Source: Paragonimus westermani
Lineage: Eukaryota > Platyhelminthes > Trematoda > Plagiorchiida > Troglotrematidae
DNA: 64,000 bases
Direction of reading: 5' to 3'
NCBI GenBank assembly: GCA_008508345.1
Contig: QNGE01000272.1
Span: 22,425-86,424 of the forward strand
Shown here: in pieces, positions 53,023 through 64,000 of the stretch
How positions within the stretch are numbered: position 1 is the stretch's first letter
Layout of the letters: each line of letters opens with the position of its first letter
The notes under the pieces: model-generated
The model's database searches: none
What the model saw: the letters and a program-made list of their open reading frames with translations, nothing else
What the model was told of the DNA's origin: nothing
Program-made: the position numbers and the translations under genes

Positions 53023-56000
53023 CGTTAACGTCAAGTTTACTCTCATCAATCAAGACCTAAGACATATGGGCTATATACGACACAGACGGCAGGTGTGTGC
53101 GTACATTCACATCAAATACTATACCATCAACACCAAGAAAACAAGATTGATTGCTCCGAACAATTTTCTACGCCCAACATTGACTGGCAAGTTCCAATAT
53201 GAAATTCGATATAAGCGCATGAAGGTAGTTGGTACAGGAACACCACGAATGGGGAATGTGCCAGAAATACGCAAGGATGGAGCACCCATGCGGCCAACTA
53301 TGTGTATGAAGAATTTGGTTCATCATAAATTTGCTCGTTGGCTATTTGACATTTTAGACTTCACCGGCAAAACATCAGCTATCGAGTTCAAATCAACAGA
53401 GTTTTGCCAAAGGTTAATAGCTTCAGGTACTGGTTGCGGAACAATATTTTGAATGAGGTAAGTTGGTCAATTTGGTGAGCTGTGTGTTCATGAGTGGTCT
53501 GTAGGACGATGATGTGGAGTTCGAACAACGTGTTCACCGGTTCGGAGCTGTTGTGTTATCCGTTGCCCTAACCATTTCGGGACGTCTGTCAAACAGTGGA
53601 CTAGCTGTCGATCTGTAAACGATATTGCAACTACAAATGAACTGGTAGAGAATGTGAGAAACAGAGTAGTTAGACAAACTGCGTTCGTGTTTATGTGGAA
53701 TATGTCCATCGGTGGCCTGAATCAAGCGCAACTGGGTGGTAGCATACCTACCTAATAGAGCATATTTCAGTTTGTGTTTGGTGTCGTTTAGTGGGTGATT
53801 CCCCTTGAATTACAGAAACATAAATGTACCTTTCTTTTTGGTCTTTCGACCCGGATCATTGCATTTGTTCAGCACTTCTTGAGTTTTCATTAATTTTCAA
53901 GGATATCCATTTGCCAGTAATGTTCTTCGTAGCGTTTCTTGTTGTGTCTAAAGCTTATTATGTGCGTAAATACGCTTGGCCTTATGTAATAAGGTCCCGA
54001 TCAAACCACACTTATGTGTTATATGGCCAACGCTGCCGAACTGAAGATGTTACTCACCGCATGTTGCTTCACAGTTGACCGATTGCTGTAATGTCCCATC
54101 TTCGCACTTGGTGATGAGTAAGTATAAACTGATTCAGTTCCAGTGAATACGGTTACGAAGGCTTGAAAACAAATCAAGTTGTTCAAGGCTTGTAAAAATC
54201 AAAGTATCATCAACATGCCGTTTGTACACAACGGCTCTGACAATAGTATCTCGGGTCATTTGTTTGATCATTCTTAACCAAATATTAATCACTGTTGGAA
54301 CCATCGGGCTAGGCATAGCTAGTTCGTCCATCTGTCCATAAGACCGTCCTTCAAAATAAACTTGATGTTTTCTATACACAGCAAAATTAGGTCCTTCGGG
54401 TATTCAAGTGAAACACTTATGTCACAGTTCTGACTAGAGATAAAATCACACGAGAACTAAATTGTCTCAAGAAAAGGAACATTTTAAAAAGTAGAATTAA
54501 CGCCAACTGAATAGATAATTTGTGAGCTAATTTGTACATGCTTTAGTATCTCTCCAAGTTCAAAGGAGTCTTTTAGGTAAAGTGTGTGAGTGGAATCTTA
54601 AATGGCAACTAGCCAACGAGCAAATTTATGATGAACCAAATTCTTCATACACATAGTTGGCCGCATGGGTGCTCCATCCTTGCGTATTTCTGGCACATTC
54701 CCCATTCGTGGTGTTCCTGTACCAACTACCTTCATGCGCTTATATCGAATTTCATATTGGAACTTGCCAGTCAATGTTGGGCGTAGAAAATTGTTCGGAG
54801 CAATCAATCTTGTTATCTTGGTGTTGATGGTATAGTATTTGATGTGAATGTGTGTCATCCCAAATGCTTATCCATATATGTCTCCGTTTGTCCGTCGTAT
54901 ACAACCTGTACGTTTTGTCTGCGACTGGTAGTCAGTAGTGAAAGCAATCACATTGTTGGCCTCAGAGTTATCATTGTACTGAGTAGCTTTCCCCATCGAA
55001 CTGAACCGTCACATCCAGGATCTATCAACTGTAACCTAATACAAGACACTCGATGCATTTTTCGAATAGTATATACCAAAGCTCTGGGAGCGTAACTATG
55101 TGAGAGGCACTAACAAACTCCTCAAAACATCGACCCACTTAGGTCAATATTTGTTAATCTGGATTTCAAGGATGAATCATGTATAGTCCGCTATAAAATT
55201 GAGGTGATTGGCTGTGATGAATGGGCTTTTGAAATACTCATTCTTTTGCAGTTAACCTATTACGTGCCAATGCAAGGATCTGATCCCAAGGTTTCAAAGT
55301 GATTGATTACTCAGGTGCGCTTAGCGGCTCAGAAAGCTAAGCGGTTTTTACATACTACAGACTGGCCAATCGGCGTTCCGTCACATTTCCTTAAATGGTA
55401 TCCCTTCTGTATTCCTGCTTAATTTCAATCTCGAATGTCTGCTGGATCGCGAGCCTGATACGTACCATTTCATTGACCTAAACAGAAGAACAGCATTCAT
55501 ACATCGGTGTTCAGTGTTTCCCTCCTCCAACTCACGTTTCAGTGATGGTCGAAATGCCTGTTGTGTTTCTGCCTAATTAACGACTTAAGCAATTAATCGG
55601 TCAACTGTGCATAAACTTGAACACTGAAACCTAAGATTTTTTAATAAACAGATTGAGAATACCACAACGTTACGAGCAAGTTGTAATACTTTACGTTTCA
55701 ACCACCTTGGGTTGCTTTCCTCAGGAGTGTTTTAATCGATTACAACACTTCTGAGAAAGACCACCCAAGGTGGTTGAAAAGTAGAGTATTACGACTTGCT
55801 CGTAAAGTCGTATAACTCTCGATCTGTTTATCAATAACACGTTAAACACGACGCCCAAACTGTTCAACTTCATTCGTACTAAATTTGGTGCGGATATTTT
55901 ACAACTATGATTTTCTTATTGCTGATCCTAATAATGTTAATTTAACATGTTGTATCGTACAGACGTCTCCCTATACTAGTCAGACTATTGAGAATAACAC

Positions 56001-59000
56001 TTTGCGGGAACCTGTAGCTATGATTAATTTATCTACCACCGGAAATAGCAAAGAATGTGATAGACTACCTTGAAGTTACGTTCACGATAATGAAATTGCG
56101 ACTAAAACGTTGAGTTTCACAAATAACAAAATAAGATAACAGTTTACCTGAATTCAGCAGACTGAAAATTCACACACACTTACATACCTTCGCGTTCCGA
56201 CAAAGTCCAAGAGCATCAGGCCATTTGTTGTTCAGAACAAGTTGGTGCAACTTATCGAGGTAAGGTGACACTCCAAATGACACTACACTACCGTTTGCTC
56301 GTCGGAGTGTGATGCGGTCCCGGTGAAAACTAAGCAGTTCAGGTTGCTTTCCAAATTCTTCTCTGTAATACAGAGTGTTAACTGTAAATTTTAGCAACTG
56401 ACAAGGCTCCAGTTTTTCTGCATTAATGATTTAACGCCACTTTTTCTATACTAGTCATATAGAGTAATCGAACCCTGTAACAGAATGAACGTGACACCAG
56501 TTCTCTGTGTTTGCTGTTCTGCTTTTTTCTTGTTGAGTATGCCGTCAAAACTCTAATCTTTCTTTGGCAATCTAACGGTATTTGCGCGAAAACCTCAATA
56601 TTTGGACAATAATAATTTACTGTACAGTGTGAGTCACTTCAGTTGCCAGCCAATAGCTTCCGTGGATTCCAAATCGTGAGTATCGTGGTCCTGCTACCCT
56701 CGGTAGCATTCTATTTCACATGCATTCGTTTGCTGCCTACGGTAAGCCAGTGAAATGTCTTTATTTCTATCCTACTTATCATCTGTTCATATGTGACCAC
56801 TAAAAGCAGGTCGAAGAATCATATCCTAATTAAACAACCTATCTCCATAATGCAACTCATCATAATTTTATACATGATCACTGTTCTTAAAATGGTCAAT
56901 TTAGCCTCGCTGTTTGAAAGTGCATAACATAGTGAGTATGTTCCTCCTTGTGTTTAGAAGTTGGTAGGTTTTAAAACTTATCTGTGCATTAACTTATTCA
57001 CTGAATAACAGCATTTCGAAATAGGATAAAACTGTAGACACTTTGCAATCTCGATGCCTATATGTGAGCAAAAAGTCACTCTGTGGTTTCAGAAGTTAAG
57101 AAGATGTTCAGATTTTGCATTCAAACATCACAAAGTTGGCTGATATTTCCATCAACCGGAAGGTCTGTAGGTATCGCGTTTGTGTGAACAGATTGTTCGA
57201 TTAACAAGCAACCTCTGGACAGAACTACGTATCGCCACTAGTTAGACATAGTTAGGATGTCATCTATCAACATTGCTCCCGTTAGGCGCTTTCGGTCTAA
57301 TACACACTCGACACCACGACCTAAAGCGGCATTAAGTGAAGCGAGAATTCAAATGGATTTTTGTAACAGCTATCTCTGGTCAATGACTAGTTGTATGCAA
57401 TACACCTGTACACTTTAAACCGTTATGCATGATGTTGGTCGCACAGTGTTGTGTTTGCAGACTTACTGTTTTTCGTGCTCTTGCGTCGTCATTACTAGCA
57501 GATCGTTATCAATAAATGCGATATTTGGGTAAAACCATATCGTCAGATTTTCATTGGCGACAGCTGCCAACAGATTGGATGTTTCATTCCATACCATGGA
57601 TGTCGCCATAGTACCTAAAAATACCAACACCAAATGTAGTTAAGAATCTGAGGTACGATAGTCACCCCAATTTTGAGAGAAACAGATTGGAATTAGAAAC
57701 AGCGTAATCTACAGTAATCATTTCCGAATCCCGGTAAACAGATTGAGCCTACTCTGAATAAGTGAATACTCAGTTGATGCATGTGTCAACGTTTCACTGA
57801 TGCAGCGTCGAAGCTTTGGGCATGTACTGCAGGCAATCTGCGCCAAAAGTGAAACCCAGGCTCGGCAAGCCAGTAGTTTCCCAGTTGTCATTGTCCGAAG
57901 TTGATCAACCACCTGACCAATCAAGAGTAATTCACAACACAATTTTCTTTGCCTAAGATCACTCATGAAACTTCGTTCAACCGCCGTTAGAGAGATCAAG
58001 GTAGTACCTAGCCACACACGCATAACCATCCATGTGGTCCTGATGCACGCTTAGCGCACATTTAGTGCACATTTACGAACACGTGACTCGTCTCGCAGTG
58101 TGTGGATAGTCGGACCACGGCAGCAATGTAGATTACATGCAGCCCGAAATCCGGGAAACATTCTGTCACTGAACTTCTGTCTATTCCCTCCTCTGATATA
58201 GAGAGATAGGGAGGGGACAAGGGAGGAAGAGTGGAATGAAAATTCTGCTCTTTTCTCTCTAACCAACACAATCAGTCAATCTGAGCATAAATCCAAAGAA
58301 ATTGTTATAACTGAGTGCGAAGAATCGTTAATGCTTAGTGAGAAGTTAGCGCGTTGACGTCCGTCTCACCGGGTGGCAGTTTACGCCGCGGTTAGGTCAG
58401 AGATACAGGGCAATGTGAGCTCTAATTAAAGAATGAAATCGAGGTTTACATCTTCCTTTCCATTTAAGTCAACACAGCAATGCATTCGGAGATTAACGGT
58501 GTGGTCTGATGTGTGGAGTGTCTGACTGGCAAACATATTTTCATGTGAATTTCTCTGTCAAACAGAACATGAAAACTTGCACTGAACTGCAGTCATATCT
58601 ACCGTTAATAGTTAATTAAAGGTACACAACTAAACCAAATTCAGTTCAGTAAAGTGACGGAAAATTTGTCGTTTTAAGCATCCGTTTAGATCATTCAGGT
58701 TCCAAAATGGTCACTGTGCCTCATGTGTTTACACGAATCTGTACCTGGCTACCTGGATTTAGTGAGGATAACTCCACAGTCGGTCAGTGTTCGCAGTAGT
58801 TCACTAGTATCGATCTTCTACTGACTCTGAGGCTGCACGTGCGAGTCCAGACATCGCCACTGCTCTGCCTAGGTTTGAGGCGATCAAGAATAGCCAGCCT
58901 GCATATGGTCTTGCATATCACTTTATGGATAATACCTAGTGTTGCATAAAATGGAAGGTTATTTTAACACGTTGGGTTAGTTAGATGCAGTGGGACCATC

Positions 59001-62000
59001 AGCATGCTTGCGGGATACCTCTGAGAAACCAGACCATTTGAAAATCAATATTAACCACGTTTAAAGCTGTAAGTTACTTTGATGATAAAAAGCGTGATGT
59101 TTTAGTACTTCATATTACAACAAGCGGTTCAGAAACCTTCCATTTCAGTTTTCATTACTCTGAAATAACACATGTGTATGATTTCATTGTAGCATACTGA
59201 CTTGGTCATATTTCACTTTAACAGTCCAGTATGTCAGTAGACAACTTAATAGTTTGATCTAATATTGAAAACGGTTAGACATTCAGTTGGTATGAAAACA
59301 GCAGCAATGGCTGTTATTTGATTCGCCAGCGATATACTCCAAGTGAATGAAGAACATCACCATCAATAGCGACACTCGATCATTATGTTTGTATCTCTTC
59401 GTTTATAAAGCTAAATCCACTGAAACAAAAGAAAATACAACAACTAATTGGTTAGTAAAACCTACATAATTTCACTAGTTTTCGGCTTGTCCCAAAAACG
59501 CGCACGGACATCAAATACAGATCTTTGTTTCGATCTAGCAAAGCCAGACGTCGGTCAAATGGTGGTCCACACTGGTCCAAACCAATTTGTAGAACTTCAG
59601 CCTGTATACGGATTAGAATAAATAGGCATTAATTTGGTAATCACAACCCATTAATTAGAAAAAAAATTCCTAAATATCATGAATAATTTCCGTGGCTCAT
59701 TCAAACAATTTAGGAATCTCACATCTGCATATCTGCTGTTTGAACCCTTTTCAAAGTTGTTCGTAAGTTTCACATTCAAATAGGCTAAACAGCCAGCCCC
59801 TTTAGAAGAGGAACACGTTACTAGAGCTTTGCTGTACAATCAGCTCGTCACTGCAGCGAATCCTTGCCGTGACTGGTTTTCATACTTGATTGACACTAAC
59901 AGGACAACTAACGTGAATCCACCCGAGACGATTGGGCAAACTGATAGTTACTCTTATTCGAATATGTGAGATAACTAAGACGAGGTTCAGCTTGTATCAG
60001 CGAAATCCCTCAACAGTTGTCAACATTTTAGGAGTACAAGAAACGAGAAGTTAATTGATATTGTCGTTAATTTTGGAATGATTAGATTGCTCGTGGTATT
60101 TTTGCAGTTTTGCTTTGAACCATGTAAGCAAGCTGTTAACACGCACACTAAAAGTTATAATAATACACACGGAGAAAACAATCAGACATTAGTAATGAAC
60201 GTTGTAGAATTGTCTCCCGTTTTTCAGTCTCTTTCTCCTTGTCTTTATATCTCCTTAGATTCAAAACTGTCGGTTAGGGAAAATTAGTTCGCGGACAGAG
60301 TTTCAAAAGCAATCGAACCACAGGTTTTTGTTAGTTTTCGGATAGTCAGAGGTGGACAAATCTTAACGAAAGTCCGATGATCACTTGAAGCAATAGCAAG
60401 GCGTATTTCTAGTACCATTTGCTTGTCACGATGCCAGTTGCTTTGCGTGTTGCTGGAATAAATCTTTATGAGGGCGTTGTGATAAAAATTCCTCATTGCC
60501 ATATTACACGGAAGCCCTTGTGGCTTTTTACCTATTGAACGTATTCAAACCAAGCCTATAATCTTAGCAGGAAAACCTAACTCAACATTTGAATCCCGTT
60601 AGATTTTGAGTTTTGACCTCAAATGCGAGTCAATGAAACATGTTAAACCTGTTTAATCGACGTCGTTCGTCTTCAAAATAAATCGTAATGATAAAGGTGA
60701 ATAAAAACAATACACACTGTATGGTGTCCGCCGTTAAATCCACACTCAGACGAGGGCAAGGGTAATCAAGCACACTGAAATGTTAACGAACCGTGTGGAC
60801 AATTGGCTTTCCGTCTCCAATTGGCTTTCCTGTCTCTGTTTCAAAAAGATATATGCCTGAATAAAGAAAGTGAAACAGAGAAGAAACACAGTGTTTTAAG
60901 CGAAATCTCAACAGGTACTTTGCGTTACTAATCGTAGAACAGACACGTTCAGTAAGCAACTAAATAACAGTTGGTGGAAACCGAATACACGGTGGGCTGG
61001 TTGGATAATGGAGTGTTAAAGTGAATTTTCCAGGCTCAAGGAAAAGATTACTGTCGTATATGGTAGACAACACGTTAAGTAGCAGTATGCCTTTTTTCAG
61101 CTGAAGCTTGAATTTTCTACAGATGGATCGCCTCATTATAAGTATATTCGTCAAAGTACTCGCTAGAATTAAAATCATACAAAATTTCGTTTGTGTCCTG
61201 AGGCTGACGGTAAGTTTACTCGTTGGTTTTACTAAAATATCTATTTTCGTACTATAGGAACCTAGGCGAATGATATGGCACTCAGGACCAACCACTATCA
61301 GGAGGCTGAAATTTCTCCTTTGGAGCTTGTGAACTCCGAAAATAGAGTCATTCCGAAAGTAATGTAGTGAACGTCGATCAGTCATTTTTTATCGGGCCTT
61401 ATCTGCACTCAGAATGGAACCACGACTAACGTCCTTGATATGTTTGTTCAACCGTCAAAAATGTCGGATTCAGCGGTCGTTAACGTGAGTATGCACCTAA
61501 CACACGAAACTTAAACTTGAGCTGTACACTGTTTCATAACACGACAGAGCCGCAGAACGTACAACTGTTAGCAGCGCACCCTGACGTTACTGCTGCCCAG
61601 CTTCCAGTATATTAAACATTAGCAGTGATGCCTGGCTTAGGTGGATCTACTACATTTACTGATGTCCTAGTACGGAAATAAATTTGGGTTCCGAATTGAT
61701 TCAAATCCGTGACACCACCTGGAATCAGGTAAACTGCCAACCCGACCAACGAACTTCAACAGTATAAACAGGGAATTTTGTTTCCATCACTGATTTAAGT
61801 CGAATGGAGACCCGTATTCTTGTTAATAACACTGCTCGTTTTCGTGGAGCCCACCTACCTAGGGCTTGCAATAACTTCCTATGGAAATAAAGCAACAGTA
61901 ATTTTGCTCACTTCGCTCATCCATTCTGTTTTTCACAGCCAGTGCATCATTGCACAGCGCCAGTTCCTCTGCGTTGAGCATGTCTGTGCGAAGATTGGAT

Positions 62001-63664
62001 TGCTTTGGAGAGCACACCAGACGGGCGTCGTAGGTATACACGTAAATATTGGCCCCGTCTACTAGCACAAAGTATCTGTAAACGACAAGTTGTGATTATA
62101 ATGTTCGAGAACGTGTGTGCACAGTTAATCGAATTACCGATGTCAGGTGAAGTTGCACTCATGGTCACTCACTTTTGACATTGCGCAATCAAGGTCACAT
62201 TAGATTCACGTAAATCGGTGATGATCGGGGTGTTGAAATTCGATGTACTGAGAATGAGGAGAAAAAGTTAATGAATTACTGCTGCACGAATATAGGCACT
62301 ATTGTGATTTTGCGATTTGGTTGCAAAACAATATGCTAATGGTCTATTCTTTTACGTATTGACAAGTATTTGTGGGCCTTGAAGACCTAACGTTTCAAAC
62401 GACTTACCACATTTGGAAACGTTGGGTTCGAACTAATTTTTGACGAAGAAACTGAACGCAATAATTATCAAACTGTTTTTTCTCAGTTACTGATTTAATG
62501 CAGATGGTTGAACACATTTTAAAAAACGTAAATCATCCTCGTGATCTCATATCAGATTAAGCTGTTAGCCGTTTCCTTTTCACAGACAAGAACTATCAAA
62601 TTACTTTTAACTGCGTTCAAATGGAGAGCAATTTTTGAAAAAGCTTTAATTCCTCCGTTTGTTTTGTGGTTAAATTGATGAAAAGGTACAGGAAGCACTA
62701 CTTGCCAACCAAGTTGCAACTTTAGACTATACTACTAAGGTATCTCTCTAAGCGGAGTGATCACCTTCCGGTGAACTCCAAACTTTGGGTCTTTAATGAC
62801 CGTATTATACAATTTCCATGACCCTGTCTGATCACCTGTGACGGGCCCAACAGATGTACGTCAGCGAGCAATCAACTGTCAGTAAACTGACGCAAACTAT
62901 CAACTTTTAATCATTCGGCAACCAAATTCTATCGACCTACAACTAGAGCGTTAAATGTGCATGTGTGATGAGCCAAGAGCTTTCATGACATGAATTGTTC
63001 ATTCAAGAAACAGACCTAGATAGACTGTAAGCACACACATAACAAGCAAAAACATTTATTTGCTCACAACTGTAATCCAGGGGTGCTGCGGTTGTCATTG
63101 CTAATTTCATATCTTATCATACCGGACTGTAACTTCTCTCCACCCCATTACCCAAGTGTAGTATGGTGTGATTATTCATAAATTCCTGTTTGTTCGTGTT
63201 TCCCATGCAATGTAGCAATGGGTCCAGCAAAGCATACCTTTTTAACGTGGTCAGCTAAAGCAAACCAAAGGTGCTACTCCATCATTCTTTTAAAACCCTC
63301 ATCCGATGGTATTTACACAACACGCAAATAAATCATAGAAAAAGTGATCAAAATGGTGTACTCACTTGTATACGTAACACTGTGTTGTGGTGGCCACAAT
63401 TAGATAATTGTGCTTCAAAGAAGCTGTCGGAATACGGTCCCGATAGTCCAGACGTTCGTTTGCTCCATTACGTACGTTGTGCACTTCTATCGTACGTTCA
63501 TCCACAATCGCAGCCTCAAATCCGTTCCATTCCATCCAGCGATCAATTAGCTGGCCTACAACCACACTGCCGTTACCACCGACTGCTGCGAACTGTGTAC
63601 TGTCTGCAGACCAACGGATATTCAACAGACTACCAGTTTTTGTCTTTTCCACAGAATATGACCA
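44187..63664 (-). CDS. IFT80: IFT80 intraflagellar transport protein, ten exons, partial
   Basis: IFT80 is a WD40/TPR-like subunit of the IFT-B complex needed for cilium assembly. Ten exons in transcript order: 63664-63366, 62247-62173, 62075-61912, 60856-60792, 59601-59466, 57614-57467, 56362-56188, 52681-52592, 49696-49615, 44277-44187. All nine junctions keep frame with GT-AG introns, giving about 441 residues of an expected ~770. Family matches: WSYSVEKTKTGS, GGNGSVVVG, VLVDGANIYVYTYD, LRTDMLNAEEL, LFETETGKPIGDGK, LLDRNKDLYLMSV, TIWFYPN, TLRRANGSVVSFGVSPY, KWPDALGLCR, LWACLAGFA, YIKNLPTKE, LLQAGLYFRAI and YNWDR. N-terminal WD40 exons lie beyond 64000. The exon after YNWDR, expected to hold a THVDTVL-like block, was not found. 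Introns reach 5.3 kb and contain several mobile elements. Convergent with AQR. Confidence 0.95.
46985..47062. repeat. Short dispersed repeat, family 2, second copy
   Basis: Related to 35283-35362 in the same orientation, inside the IFT80 intron 49614-44278. Shared anchor is the GGCTGCGATCAG...GTGAGTGATGTTCAA stretch. Confidence 0.45.
48945..49123 (-). CDS. Possible alternative terminal exon of IFT80
   Basis: Lies just downstream of IFT80 exon 49696-49615. A cttcag acceptor ends at 49124, and the following frame stays open for 58 codons to a TGA at 48945-48947. The two bases needed to complete the phase-1 codon of the 49615 donor put it in exactly this frame. The peptide (FALQPRNVLYCRKTAEKFL, an EILEDVDRF stretch, end FTSKD) matches no known part of IFT80. 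It may be an alternative end, an unrelated exon, or a chance frame (one in three would match). Confidence 0.25.
51545..51681 (+). repeat. Triplet-tailed dispersed repeat, copy 4
   Basis: In the IFT80 intron between 52592 and 49696. Diverged copy with a TTTAGCAGTTAA box and ACCACTGATATATTGCTGTCT, ending in a compound microsatellite, (GAT)n then (GAG)n, at 51639-51681. Confidence 0.7.
52984..53016. repeat. (AT)n microsatellite
   Basis: Sixteen uninterrupted AT dinucleotides, 87 bp before the + strand arm of the Penelope-like inverted repeat. Confidence 0.95.
53103..53344 (+). repeat. Inverted repeat arm A (242 bp)
   Basis: Matches the reverse complement of 54610-54851 without indels and with one substitution (AAGAAAAC versus AAGATAAC). 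Sequence identity stops sharply at both ends. Encodes the Penelope-type RT fingers block in + orientation. Confidence 0.95.
54610..54851 (-). repeat. Inverted repeat arm B (242 bp)
   Basis: Partner of 53103-53344; the spacer between the arms is 1265 bp. It is the copy that lies in the same orientation as the palm and GIY-YIG remains, so it is likely the original position. Confidence 0.95.
55644..55831. repeat. 188-bp imperfect palindrome (fold-back element)
   Basis: Starts ATAAACAGATTGAG and ends CTCGATCTGTTTAT. Each ~90-bp arm contains ACGAGCAAGT(T/C)GTAATACT and CAACCACCTTGGGT, centred on a TAATCGATTA core. Arms differ by scattered substitutions and a small indel. This is the form of a fold-back MITE-like element; no clear target-site duplication beyond AT-rich bases was seen. 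Located in an IFT80 intron. Confidence 0.85.
63366..63664 (-). CDS. IFT80: IFT80 exon, end of first WD40 propeller
   Basis: About 100 residues from WSYSVEK to QCYVYK, phase 0 to phase 2, donor aa|gtgagt. The acceptor chosen (gtgaccag) has a weak pyrimidine tract. Open frame continues upstream to 63712 (a NNWCRDQ segment resembling the family's RLCDKTG), so the true exon start may lie further right. Confidence 0.9.
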
Positions 63665-64000
63665 CTGGTCACGACACCAATTATTATCCAGGAATATGAA
63701 CAATTCCGACAAGTATTGAAATCAACAGATGTTCAGTGTTAGAATAGCATAAAAAATGTTGGTTAATTAAAAACGTTTGTGTTCTCATTTTTTACTGCCA
63801 TCGATAGAGTGGCTATTTATTTTTACACAAAAACTGGCTTTTATCATCAATAACACAGACTTTTTAAGGAAAATGATTGAGGTAAGACGTGGAGACAAGA
63901 TATTGCATAATACACAGTATAATCTTACTTCTGTCATATGCATCATCCCTCTAAAGACGCAAATTTGCCAAATACGACCAGCACTTAAATAATAGGTTTT

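Larger units (their letters stand above)
53103..54851 (-). mobile_element. Penelope-like element with inverted duplicated RT arm
   Basis: In the IFT80 intron 52682-56187. Reading the minus strand: an RT fingers block (54851-54610, VPEIRKDGAPMRPTM), the RT palm with a (R)HVDD catalytic signature (54379-54134, GQMDELAMPSPMVP then YKRHVDDTLIF), and a decayed GIY-YIG region in shifting frames (53731-53488, with FICSCN and RQL...VPKWL). Next comes an inverted copy of the fingers block on the + strand (53103-53344). The coding parts carry stops and frameshifts, yet the two arms match at 241 of 242 bases. Large internal parts are missing. Confidence 0.75.

Noticed and set aside
60284..60502. 72-codon minus-strand frame with a VLEIRLAIA segment resembling IFT80
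   Set aside because: The true IFT80 exons at 60856-60792 and 59601-59466 join in frame without it, and the latter holds the better match (AEVLQIGLDQ).
63271..63699. 142-codon + strand open frame
   Set aside because: Antisense shadow of the IFT80 WD40 exon at 63366-63664.
1..64000. CRISPR array, bacterial operon or phage features
   Set aside because: No direct-repeat/spacer array and no ribosome-binding or operon structure; spliced genes show a eukaryotic nuclear sequence.

Overview
This is a eukaryotic nuclear window. Its three recognisable protein-coding genes are split into many short exons by GT-AG introns, and the DNA between exons holds decayed retroelements. The retroelement types (Penelope-like elements with a GIY-YIG domain, C-terminal pieces of a non-LTR reverse transcriptase in the style common in flukes, short repeats ending in GAT/ATG triplets) and the protein sequences suggest a digenean trematode (opisthorchiid or fasciolid type). 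This assignment is an inference from style; no species marker is present.

Layout, left to right. (1) 1-6335: repeat-rich DNA with a triplet-tailed dispersed repeat (5-228), two non-LTR retrotransposon C-terminal remnants (250-704 and 2935-3135) and one orphan exon-like segment (1915-2094). (2) 6336-10063, + strand: the last four exons of ETFDH (electron-transfer flavoprotein:ubiquinone oxidoreductase), about 290 C-terminal residues including the 4Fe-4S ligands. Its N-terminal exons were not found in the window. (3) 10842-34286, + strand: a complete 17-exon Aquarius/AQR gene (intron-binding spliceosomal RNA helicase) encoding about 1691 residues. Every exon-exon phase is consistent and all recognised helicase motifs are present. 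Its introns hold an antisense Penelope-like fragment, two triplet-tail-type repeats (one flanked by a single N) and an antisense non-LTR fragment. (4) 34287-44186: about 9.9 kb without a recognised gene exon, holding a second Penelope-like fragment, a weak third one and other dispersed repeats. (5) 44187-63664, minus strand: ten exons of IFT80 (intraflagellar transport, WD40/TPR-like), about 441 residues. The 5' exons lie beyond the right edge and the last coding exon was not found. IFT80 introns hold a Penelope-like element with near-perfect 242-bp inverted arms, a 188-bp palindrome and microsatellites.

ETFDH and AQR lie head to tail, 778 bp apart. AQR and IFT80 converge. The three genes have unrelated housekeeping roles (mitochondrial electron transfer, pre-mRNA splicing, cilium assembly). 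I see no new multi-gene system. The strongest oddities are structural: the 241/242-identical inverted arms inside an IFT80 intron, the 188-bp palindrome, a possible alternative IFT80 terminal exon, a charged helical insertion in AQR, and an assembly N exactly at a repeat edge.
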